From Erythrocercus mccallii (taxonomy: Eukaryota; Chordata; Aves; Passeriformes; Dicruridae), in assembly GCA_013397435.1 (NCBI GenBank), contig VZRG01000007.1, forward strand, positions 1,799,576-1,863,575: a DNA stretch of 64,000 nucleotides, written 5' to 3'. The notes beneath the pieces were generated by a model. The model saw only the letters and a program-made list of their open reading frames with translations, had not been told where the DNA came from and did not search any database. The position numbers and the translations under genes were made by a program. This document shows positions 1 through 10,606 of this stretch, piece by piece; the first letter of the stretch is position 1; every line of letters starts with the position of its first letter.

Positions 1-849
1 TCTTTTGTTTCACATCCCTTTAAAATCCTACTTTTCTCTGATTTTATCCTTTCTTTGTAATACTTCTCACAACCACACTGATTACTTTGCTTGTATTCAG
101 CCTCCTTATATTGTGTGTGTCGTGCCTTTTAAGATAATACTGACTTTGGGGGAAGCTGTGTGTCTCCTGTTATGTGTTTGTACAGAATCTCCTACAATGG
201 AGCTTTGATTCTTGTTGGATTGCTTGACTACCATCATCATAAACATGCTTAACAACAACAATAGTTTCAAGAAAGTCTATTTCTCTTGCTAAATCAGGCT
301 AAAAATTAGGAGAAAAAATGGTTTTGTAAAAAACATAAAAAAATGCATGTTGATTTAGTTAGAGAAAAATTGATTTTGCTTTTGAAGAGCTGATGTAATT
401 TAAGTATTTCTACTGAAAACAAAGGTCAATTCTATTTTTCTAGTCATTCTCAGCATTGGAAATCAACAGAACCATCAAATTAAACTGGCATATCACCTCT
501 TGATGTGGCACTAATTCTGCCGGAGCTTCTTGTGAGGCTTTTACTTTCATGTTATGGGCAACAGAGTTTTAAAAGTGAAGAAACAAACAAAGAAAGAAAC
601 AATTACAAATATGATTTTTCAGAGACTTTACATGTCTGCTAGCTATGTCACACTTTTGAGAGGCTAGGACTTTAAAGGACAAGCTTTGCACTAAAGGAAC
701 TTCTTAACACTTCTGATCAGAAAGAGGCTTTAAGAATATGTCCTACTAACTTGCAGTGGACAAAAAAAGATTGCACAAAATGGAAGGACTGCTCCTGTAC
801 AAAGATTCTTTTTTAAATCAGGCATTAATCTTTCAAAATCATTATTAGG

Positions 850-1487
850 TGTTGTAGGGTGACTTTATGATGCCTGTATCCCCAGTCGTCTGTTCTGTTA
901 CTGCTGTATACTGAGTCCTGTACCTTTAAGACTGATTCTGAGCGTGAACCAGGGAAAGAAGCGCGGATTTTGTTTGTGCCTGACTCCCCCGGACATTCCT
1001 TACTCCAGACGGTGTGTTCTGGCGGCAGGGACAGCAGCGGTGGAGATCTCGTGTGCTCTTAGTTAGTTTAGCTAGCTGAGGCAGAGAAGAAACCCTGGAC
1101 TGGTTTTTTTTCTTCCTTTTCTTGAGACTTTAAATCTGCTGTGGACTGAAAACCCAAAGGAGCACCGAGGGCTCGCACCTGCGGCCCCCCGGGCCTGAAC
1201 CTCCAGTGGGACAGAGACTGAGCTACACCACGGCAAGGACTTTTCTCAGTTTGCCATCTCTCTTCAGAGCAGCAAGAGGTTTTATTGTTTCATTATTCTT
1301 TTATTGTTTCATATTATTCATTCTTTGTACTTGTAGATATCTTTGTTAAATAAATAGGTTTTTTCCACTCTTCTCTAAGGAAGTTCCTTTTCCCGGGCTG
1401 GCAGGGGGGAGGGGCCATTTGGGTTTTGCTTTCCAGAGGAAGAACCCTTTCGGAGGTTTCCTCCCAAATTTGCCCTAAACCAAGACA
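850..1487 (+). mobile_element. Solo LTR of an endogenous retrovirus, antisense to CNTNAP2
   Basis: A 638-bp block far richer in GC than its surroundings. It starts TGTTGTAGGG and ends CTAAACCAAGACA, the TG...CA form of a retroviral LTR. A polyadenylation signal AATAAA lies at 1349-1354, followed by a T-rich stretch and a U5-like end. The flanks TTAGG (845-849) and TTAAG (1488-1492) look like a 5-bp target duplication with one mismatch. The CCAAGACA ending is shared with the LTRs at 49.6 and 55.4 kb, suggesting related (ERVL-like) elements. No internal viral coding sequence adjoins it, so it is a solo LTR. Family assignment is inference. Confidence 0.8.
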
Positions 1488-1921
1488 TTAAGTTAAAGAT
1501 GAAAATGCCCTGCAGGAAGGAAATCTCATGTAATTATAAAAAAAATATTTAAAAAGTTAAAGTTTCAGGAGTTCATTAGATCAGGTTAAAAAAATTTTCA
1601 AACTGGAATCTTAATGAATGGGATGAAATTTGTGTGTAGGAAAGGTTATAGATGTCAGGATGTATTACTGTGTTCGTATAGGCAAACATCACATACCCAT
1701 GATTATCCTTTGGATTTCCTTGACCATTTAATGATAACATTCATACAATGACATGAAACTTCATTTTTACTATCCAAGAATAATCAATCCTTTGCATGAC
1801 ATAATCTCTGCATATGTATAGCTTTACAATTTATTACTTAAAGGAAAATGAAAATGTGTAAACCTATAGATTGTTTGCAGGAATTTGTGAAGTGTGTAAG
1901 CTTGTACAGAAGAAAGCCTTG

Positions 1922-1963
1922 AAAAGTTATTCAAATCATCTCAAAAGTTATTCAAATCATCTC
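1922..1963. repeat. 21-bp perfect tandem duplication
   Basis: The 21-base unit, starting aaaagttattcaaat and ending catctc, occurs twice head to tail without mismatch. Confidence 0.95.
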
Positions 1964-2704
1964 ATGACAATAATACATTTATTTCTTATTCATATTAACT
2001 TTATATGCCAGCAAGCATTTTCAGGAACATGTAGAACTTTAAAAATACAGAAATTAAAGTACATTCTTTCTTAATCACCCTGCCCATAAAGCCACAAGTC
2101 TGAACATGAAAGCAGCTATGAACCCTTAAGCCACAGCAAAAATTGAGTAAAATGCTTATAACCTCTATAATGTTAATAAGCAAATGATTTTCAAGTATAG
2201 TATCTTGATGTTTTTCAGATGTATCAGAAAAGACTGTAACAGCATTCTCATCTAAAGACTTTTTCACTCCAGCAATCCAACTAGCTCAGCAGGGATGGAG
2301 TATTACCAGGATTTAAAAGTCACAAGAAAGCTGCAATTCATTGAATAATAAATTTGCACTACTACTAGATTTTGGACTACTATAATTTGAGAAGAAAGGG
2401 AAAAAGCACTTACTGGTTCACTTGATTTTCTTTAAAAAAAACCCACAACCCAAAACTATCTGACTGGCACTGTTTTTGAAAGAGGAAACAAGACCCAAGA
2501 AATAAAATGCTCATACATGATAATTTTTTTTTTAAGTCACAAATGTACATACAATAAGATCTTTGGGTTTGTGGTAAAATTTGCTTTGTGTTTTATATTA
2601 TTGCAGTATATCAGGTGAATATCAGCTACACACCCTCAACAACCTTCTAGTCTTCTTTAGAAGGAGAAGCAGAAGGGTAGATGACCATGAAATTATGATC
2701 TTAC

Positions 2705-2848
2705 CACATTTGAAGGTTCCAATTTCTTCCTCTTGGCAAGGTCAGTGATATTATTACCATTGTAGTTGATGCTCTCCATGCAGCCTTTGAAATTTTTCCT
2801 ACTGTTAGAACTTGGCTTGCCAGAAAAAGGCATGCCTCCAAAGGTTAT
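2705..2848 (-). CDS. CNTNAP2: CNTNAP2 coding exon 7 (laminin G domain 1, C-terminal part)
   Basis: This 144-nt exon encodes 48 residues, beginning ITFGGMPFSGKPSS and including the laminin G signature NFKGCMESINYNG. It matches human CASPR2 except for a few conservative changes. CASPR2 is a single-pass neuronal adhesion protein that, with contactin-2, clusters Kv1 potassium channels beside the node of Ranvier. The exon supplies the closing strands and the conserved Cys of the first laminin G (LNS) domain. An N-glycosylation sequon, NIT, is kept. On the minus strand the acceptor is ...tttatttgaag|ATA, a fairly weak pyrimidine tract with a purine-rich end, and the donor is GTG|GTAAGA, which is good. 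The exon starts and ends in phase 0, so skipping it would remove 48 residues without a frameshift. Exon numbering follows human CNTNAP2 from memory; gene identity is very secure. Confidence 0.97.
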
Positions 2849-4907
2849 CTTCAAATAAAACAGAAAAATGTAGATAGTTACTACCATAGGAAGGCAAAAA
2901 AACTTTTAAAGAATTTTGTTGTACAAGTATTTGCTTTCTTTGAATATTAAACCATGGCAAAATAGAGAGCTGGCAGTACTGTTTACAGAAAAAGGATGGA
3001 CCAAAATAAACACTAAAAAAGCAGAAAAAGAGATTGTAATTAATTTAAATTATTTATGGTAGCCAAACCCAAGTTTTACACCAATTTTTCAAACAGTGAA
3101 CAGACATATCACAGTTATTCTTATGTGAACTGCTCTTCTGATTGTTATCGGAAAATAAACATTACAAACAAAGAAACTGGGACAAATTTCCATCACAGTA
3201 TTTTTCTAAACAAAAGTAGACACGAAATTAGCCAGATAATCTGATTCAAGTCATTCACTCAGCTCTAACCGTGTGCCAAAGTTCAGACTACGGCATGGCA
3301 GGAGTGGGCTCCTATGTGACATGTTATTATATCTACTTCACCCAGAAGAATTTACAGAACCACACAGTTAAAGATGCAATCCTCTGGTAGACAGAAGGAC
3401 CTTTCACTACCAAGAACATGCTTTTGTCATGTAGTTATCGTCAATGAGGAGTTTGATTTATCTGGTCAAATCATCTCCTTAGAGAAGATCAAGACAACCA
3501 TGGCAAAGACTCAGTCATCAAACTCAAATAGGAATTGTTTTTTGTCTTACAGTTGAATTTCATTACCATGGGTAATTGATGCTGGGTTATCCATAATCTA
3601 TAGGGCTAAAAAGCTTAGAAACCCAAATATTTACAAACTAAAAGTGTTCATCTTTGATGAATTCTTTTTCTGTCACTCCATATAGGTGATATAGGTCTCT
3701 GCCACATAATAGTCTTTATGGAAATGAATGGAAGTGAATAATGTTACACGTGTTCATTAATATTTTGCAGCCCAAATAAATAAAAATNNNNNNNNNNNNN
3801 NNNNNNNNNNNNNNNNNNNNNNNNNNNNNNNNNNNNNNNNNNNNNNNNNNNNNNNNNNNNNNNNNNNNNNNNNNNNNNNNNNNNNNNNNNNGACAAATTT
3901 TCTTGTTATTTTCTTATTAGACCTGCCAGTAAATAATATATTCATAAATATTTTTTGGAATGTAATCAAATATTTGACTCAGAAGCATTTACAATTATAA
4001 GTACTTTTTTCAAATATTCATATTTGGTAAAAAAATTGTAAAAATATAAACACACAAGTTAATTCAAACTTTCTTTCATGACATCATTTATATTTGCTCT
4101 TATATCTTAAAAGTTGTAAGGGTTGAAATTACATATTTGGTGCAGCCAGTGAAATTAATTCTCATTAGAAACAGTAAAGAGTGTAAGAAAATATTATACA
4201 AAGATTGCAATAAACAACATGTTGAACTTGTACAGATTAGAGGAGCTGAACAAGTTCATAATAGCTGAAGCTGTAATCAAACAACAAAACCACATTTAAT
4301 TACTACCAGCATTTTTGTACATTAACTTGATTGATTAAACAAGTTTTCTTACAATTTTCCTAAGTCTTCATTGCTTCTTTCTAAAAAGAAGTTACTGATG
4401 CCACATTTGCGAAAATACAAGGACGTATGTACCTACCTAAGACAGGACAGATCAAGATCTGTATTAATAATAAGGTTTTAACCTGCTTCCTTTGCTAAAA
4501 ATAAATACTAACACCACAGATTAAAGCTTTCTGATTCAAGAGCAAAATTATCACCTGAGTGGAACAAAAGATTGCATTACACTTTTAAAAATATACTTCC
4601 CGCGTACAGCAGCTGATTTTAGAGATTTTTAAAATCGTGTATGCCTATCTTGCTGAATAACACAGACCTGTCACTTTAAAACAAAGGGCTAAGATGATTG
4701 TTACACCAGATGGGACTCAGTAGGCCAACTAAGAGAAACATAATTTATATTTAAGAGAGAACACCACTGGAAAGAAAGTTTCAGGAAATATAAGGGAATA
4801 AGTAATCAAAACAAATGTATGAAAAGTTAAGAAAACAAATTATGTTAACTTTCTTCTTGGACTTATCTTTACAATTTGAATGAGAACAAAGAAGTTTCAT
4901 TATCTAC
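2849..4907 (-). other. CNTNAP2: CNTNAP2 intron 6 (complete)
   Basis: This intron of about 2.06 kb lies between exons 6 and 7. It starts on the minus strand with a weak GTAGAT donor and ends with a tttgaag acceptor. It contains the only assembly gap. The rest is AT-rich sequence without a recognisable repeat or open coding region. Confidence 0.9.
3788..3891. other. Assembly gap (run of N)
   Basis: A run of 104 unresolved bases inside intron 6. The left flank is an A-rich stretch (aaataaataaaaat). An ambiguous open frame across the gap is meaningless. The true gap size cannot be read from the sequence. Confidence 0.99.
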
Positions 4908-5092
4908 CTCATAGTCTAGGTCCAAGTAATCAAATTCTCCATTTGTCCTGAAGTGCTGCATGTGTCTGTCGAGGGTGAGATTGATGTTCCTCCCATGGCG
5001 CTCTATGATGATGGAGTGCCAGTGGTGATCATCCAAGAGGCTGCCTGTCGTCACAGATGTGTGGCCAAAAATAGAGCCAAGCTGGTTGCTGC
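4908..5092 (-). CDS. CNTNAP2: CNTNAP2 coding exon 6 (laminin G domain 1, middle part)
   Basis: This 185-nt exon completes the split Gly codon from exon 5 and reads SNQLGSIFGHTSVTTGSLL, then DDHHWHSIIIERHGRN, and ends NGEFDYLDLDYE. It is the core of the first laminin G domain of CASPR2, including the W-H-S-I-x-I-E-R strand typical of neurexin-family LNS domains and the sequon NLT. The acceptor is ...ttctgtcctcag|GCAGC. The donor is GAG|GTAGAT, which lacks the usual G at intron position +5. The reading frame stays open about 12 codons into the intron before a stop. Because 185 is not a multiple of three, skipping this exon alone would shift the frame. Compared with human there are scattered conservative substitutions and no frame damage. 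Confidence 0.97.
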
Positions 5093-7381
5093 CTGAGGAC
5101 AGAAATGATAGCATTTCTCACCTCACACTAGTTAGGCAAACATTTTCCTCTTTCTTTGTCAGTGTTTCACCTGAACCATACCAGACGTGCAATAAACTGG
5201 AGGAAGTCAGTCTGCTATGAAGTTGAGATCTGCTCAGTGGAGAGTTGCTGTCACCAATACAAATAGCTAGACCAAACACAGCAAGTATCTGATCACTGAA
5301 CTGTATAAATTTTTGTATAAATTCATAATAGCAGTTTTTTGGAAATGAACCTGAGAAGCAATAAAAATTTCCAGTTGTAAAGATGTTTTTAGCAAAGGCT
5401 TTCTGCTTTCACTGCTAGGCTACAGAAAAGAAAAGCTGTCACCTCCAGTCCAGATTCTGAGCTGCATTGGAACTGTACTGATTTATGAATGCTGTGGATG
5501 ACATGGAGCCTGATAACAGATTTTGGCAAAATAAGCCTTTTCACTCTTGAGTTCTATACTTTGTGGCCTTTACCAGTATCATTATACCAGCAAGCAGAGG
5601 GGAAAAGGCTCAGTGCAAACTGAGCTAACAACAGCAAAAAAATATCTTCTGCTAATACAGCTTATTTCAGTCTGTTATCCTGAAGCAATCTTCCTATTCT
5701 GGAAGTCAAACTCCTAGCAAGAGTACAGTTTTGCAATTCTCTGCTGTATTATCCAGGGGGTTTTGCCAGAGTAGCTGTGCTAGTCAGAGATCACATCTCA
5801 TTGCCATCTGACTGACACAGCTAAGCCAGCAAAGGTTGATAGCATGGATCCCAACTGAAGCAGCAAATGACTAATTCAGCAGCAAGTGTAAAAAATTGCT
5901 GCACTGCTCAATAACTCAATGCAATCTTCCATGTTCTGAATATATGAGGACCTAAAGCATTTCTGAGGCTGAGAATTTCTTACCCTCAAGAATGCCTGCA
6001 ACTGAGACAGTAAAGTCTGTGCATGCTGAAAACACATTCTGGCAAATCATGCTTCCATGGCTTAAGACATTACTTCCCTACAAATGACCATCCTGCCTTT
6101 ATGCTGAAGGCCAACGGTCCTGTTGGTTAAAAAATTAAATAGAATTGCATGCATGTCATTGACCCTCAGTTTCTTCAATGCAAAGTCAAATGCAGTGCAA
6201 AGTGAAACTTAAATCCACTTCTGTCTCCCCATCCTTCTCTCAACCCCTGGTGTTTGAAACTAAGTCACTGGATCTCACCAGGCAAGATGAGCATCCTGCT
6301 CTACTGTGTCTGATGCAAAGACAATACTCTCAGACAGAGGAATAATAGCGCCATAAAGCATTACATATGTTTATTGAGTGTGTGTCACAGGGCCTAATCC
6401 CATTTAGCAGCCTAATGATTTAAGAACATCCTCACCAAACACACATATGGAAGCTATAATAGCTTATAAAGACAGTTTGTGCTGAAGAATATAGAGGAAC
6501 AGGAAATGAAAGGGTTACTACTGCAATTAAAATTGTTAAAAATAGGTAACTGCTATAGGAAGGTGTGCTTTCCTGATCATCTGTTCATGTTGATTGTTAG
6601 AAAAAGAACAGAAGAAAATGCTAGTGGAAATAAGTATTATTCAATGTAAATAACAAACAGAACATTCTTCACGTGTCTATAAGAGAACCAAGAAAAATTG
6701 CATGAAATCTTTTTCTAAGGATCTTTTGTTTGAATGGAAAAAAATACCTGAAACCAGGTAAGTGTGGGTCTTTTTCATAATAAATGTACTATATGAATCC
6801 AGTCACTTATGAGTCTGTAGTCCTCTACTGGGAGGACTGGGACTAGAGTAATATATACAGGATTTCATCATAAGATTGTCTGATAAAACAATCTGTCTCT
6901 TTTCCTTTCCTAGCCCTCCTTCTCAGACTCTAGGAAGGCTGCTGAACTGCAACTTCATGTGATATGTAGCTTCCTAGACTTATACTTTTTTTTTTTCTGC
7001 AAGGTTCCTAAGGGTGACCTTTATTCCTCCAGAAGTGATGACAGTGTCCTTCTCTCACACAAAGCCACAGCTGAGGCCAAAAATAATTCTGGCAAGCTAG
7101 TTTATTTTTTTGTTTGTAGTAGCGACAATATATTGCTGATCTTGTTTTCTGTATGATCTTTTTACAGTACATCAATATATCAGTAAAAGGAACAGGATGG
7201 AACAAAACATGCATGCACACTCTCCCAACATACAGAAAGGGAATTAACAGCATTTTCAACAAATTATCTGATTAAATGATGTGGCTTATCAAATTACTGA
7301 GGGAAAGAGGATGAAATGTTTGACCTAAAATATTTGTAGGAGAGCTAAAAACTACTACAAAACTAAACAACCAAAACATAC
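5093..7381 (-). other. CNTNAP2: CNTNAP2 intron 5 (complete)
   Basis: This intron of about 2.29 kb lies between exons 5 and 6, with a GTATGT donor and a ctgtcctcag acceptor. It holds no repeat I can name and no convincing open frame. I see nothing else in it. Confidence 0.9.
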
Positions 7382-7585
7382 CTAAATTTAAATTTAAAAC
7401 AAGTTTGGCTTTCTTCAGTTCCAAGGTGATATAGTCTCCTTGCTGTCCTTCTCCGTGGAAGATTACACCTTCGCTTTCAGACGTCTTAAATTTCAGAGAA
7501 ATTACATCTTTCAGTGTTTTCATTTTCTTGTTCCTGAATCTGTATGGTAACACTACGTGGCCATCAAAATTGATAACATCAGCCC
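7382..7585 (-). CDS. CNTNAP2: CNTNAP2 coding exon 5 (linker and start of laminin G domain 1)
   Basis: This 204-nt exon begins with the last two bases of a Trp codon split with exon 4. It reads ADVINFDGHVVLPYRFRNKK, then TLKDVISLKFKTSESEG, then the GEGQQGDYITLELKKAKL strand, and ends on a split Gly codon. This is the start of the first laminin G domain following the discoidin domain of CASPR2. The acceptor is ...ttctttttcctttag|GGGCT and the donor is TTAG|GTATGT. Length equals what I recall for the human exon. Exon 5 begins and ends in phase 1 (204 is divisible by three), so an exon-skipped transcript would stay in frame and lose 68 residues. No disabling change is visible. Confidence 0.97.
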
Positions 7586-10541
7586 CTAAAGGAAAAAGAA
7601 AATTAAATAATTGATGAACGATTATACATTCCTATGGCCACTGGAAAAACAGACATGCCATATGCAGATTGTACCTGAACAGAATAAAAAATGTGCAAAT
7701 GTGATATGCATTTTAAATACATTTTATTTAAACCACAATTTAATACCATAAAAAGTAAGAAGCAGGCAGAGTATAAATTTAATCCACATAATGTAAAAAT
7801 AGAAACAGATCAGATTTGGGAGGAAAAATGCTACTACTGTCCTCAATGATTTTCAGTTTCTCTCAAATACGTTTGCTGCCATGTACATTTTCCTAATTAT
7901 AGCTCAAAATGAAAGGTAAATGTCTGTGTGATCATTAATAAGCAATTTGATACTTCTTTAAAATTCACTATAGATATCTGTAAGGACTGTAAACAATAAA
8001 ACATGAGCCATGAGTAACTGCCTGGCAATTTTAGGCTTTCTGTAAAACAGACATAAGCCTTGTCTATTTCAGGAAATGGCAAGTAAGTTTTGACCTCAAG
8101 TAATGTTGAGAAGAAAAAAACCGAGACTTCCATCATCTGAACTAATTTTTTATATGTTTAGTTTTGTTCAAAATATGTGGAAACTGAGGGATGCAAACAT
8201 TTAAGGTCAATCCAATATTCATATAAATATTGCATAATAACACTACATAGTTTTGTGTTATTTTCATGACGTAATCTCTACTCTAAAGAATGAACACCAA
8301 TTTTCCACAATTTTTTGGCTGTTAGATCCACAGTAAAAGCAGCTGCAGAACTGGATTCCATTCAACAGATGCATTTAGGCTGAATATTGAATCTTGTCAC
8401 TTAAGCTGAGTTCTGTAAAAGATTTCAAACAGATCTTTATCTCTAAAAATTTACACAGATTTATTCAAGAAATCCCCTTTGTAAGCCGCTAATAATCAAA
8501 TCACCAGTGTCTTTGCAACTATTTGTATGAACATTTCATTTTCACTGTTGACAGCTAATGATTTGAGTAGTCATTAAGTAAAATTCTTCAAAAGTGCTTA
8601 TACTCCTTATTGACATACCATATTCATTCATGATCTGAATGAAAAGGATGGCATTTTGTCATATATTCTTCAACCACATCTAATTTTTGCCTTCTTCTGT
8701 GGTCTGCTCTTTAGTGATTGCTTGCAACTTTTTAAAATTCCTCGCTTTTTTTTGTTAATATGGTGAGAATTAATTTCAATCTTCCATCCCCTCTCAAAAA
8801 CAAACACACATCTGTTGTGTAATTAACACAGAACACTGTTTCAAAACTCCATTAAAACACTATGTATACTATGATTATCTGCATATATTTCAATTTGAAT
8901 TTACATGGCCAAGTCTTCCTAAACCTGTAAAGACTTCCAAAGAAGACATGTGATCCCTTATTGCTTATGCCCACTAAATTGTGAAGAATTTTATTTGGTA
9001 CACAAAATGCAAGCCTTACAATGACTGCGATATCCCATAATTATCACCATTTTTGTCAAAATTCAGCAATATAGATTAAAAAGATCACTTTTCTCTATAA
9101 AACACATCTTAAATTTCAAATTTCAATAATAAATATATATTAAGCTGTAAGTACAACTAGAACTTAGCCTGATCTGGTTCTTCTAAAATGACAAATTCTA
9201 GGCATGGGAGTCAGCTCAAAATTAAATATCAAAATGGTATGTTCTATTTGTTGTGCAACAAATCCATTTAGAAGTTATCAGCATCAAAGAGGACACATTT
9301 ATTTGGCCATAGATGCCGAAGCATTCAGAAGTAATAAATGGGATTTCAGAAGTGGGGTTATCATGAATCAAGTAAATCCATCACTTCTGGAATGATTACT
9401 TTTTCTTAAGAAACAAAGTAAATTGTTAGAAAAATAGTGTAACAAAGATTATATGAAGCAGTTGATTTTGTTTTCCTTGCAAGCTGTCAAGAGATCTGAG
9501 AAATTAATTCTTGGGATTTTTGTATGTAGTTTATGGAAAAAACCCAACTTTTAGAAAAACACAAAATCTATTTATAAGAAAAAAAATGCAGCATGAAAGT
9601 CACTCTCATCACAAAAATCCCACTTTTATGTTAAGCAAATTTGCTATAGAGATCTTGCTCTTTTGAATCTACATACAACTGCCTGGCACAAGTGTTATAA
9701 ATGAAAGAAAATTGATGGTCATTACACCTTAGGTAACCTTCATACCAAATATATGTCATAAAGAGATGATTCCTTATGCAATCACTGAGATTGTCTTCCA
9801 TAAAATTTCTTGAATTTACTTTCTGATGGTTACAAAAACTCCTGTAAGGGATATATCAGTTTTCCTCTAAGGCCAACTGGTACCACTTTGTAACATCTGA
9901 AAAAGTTGGTTTAACGGCTGAGGATCTGATGCAGAGCTGATCAGGACCACGTGGTTTTTGGATTCACAAGATGTCCATGATAAGACAAATATCCCTTCTG
10001 TTCCTACATCATTCTTACAGTTGCATATGTGTTCTCATTCTTTGAAGAAAATTTATATTATACATTTTAACAAAGCTGAGTAAAAAGGCCACTTTTTCTA
10101 GAATCTGTCCCTGAGTTTCCATATTTTGAAAAGAATTCAATTAAAAAAAGAAACTTCAGTAATCTTTGATTAAGCAGACTTTTTTTTTACACATGGCTGT
10201 ACTGTCAGCATGGGTCTGAATGATAATTCAATCACCTGAAGATTACACAGCAATTATGTTTAAGAGTTATCATATGTAGACTGTAGTAATGACTTGTGTT
10301 CTTTCTATGATGACACTAAGTTATTTAATACCATTATAATTACCACTGTGCAGAATACTGGTTAGACAGTAAGCCATATAATTCCTATAATTGCAGTGTA
10401 AATATATAATTTTTCTCATCTTTAGCCACTCATCTATCAGCATTAGTAAGAAAGACACCTAAGCCATCACATGAAGTAGGTTCACCTGCAGACAGTGACT
10501 GTTAGAGGCTACAGCTACAACGGGGAAAACCTTCCTAAGAA

Positions 10542-10606
10542 AAGATAAAGTTAAAAAAAAGAGGGAGAAAGACAAGAAAATGAAGAAAGGAGGGGGAAAG
10601 AAAACC
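10542..10606 (+). repeat. Purine-rich tract
   Basis: About 65 bases almost entirely A and G (gagggagaaagacaagaaaa and similar). It is low-complexity intronic sequence. Confidence 0.7.

Larger units (their letters stand above)
1..2704 (-). other. CNTNAP2: CNTNAP2 intron 7 (part), 3' side continues past base 1
   Basis: AT-rich intronic DNA downstream of exon 7 on the minus strand. It holds a solo LTR (850-1487) and a 21-bp tandem duplication (1922-1963). I saw no exon 8-like sequence here. The remaining stretches show no gene or RNA that I can support. Confidence 0.85.
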
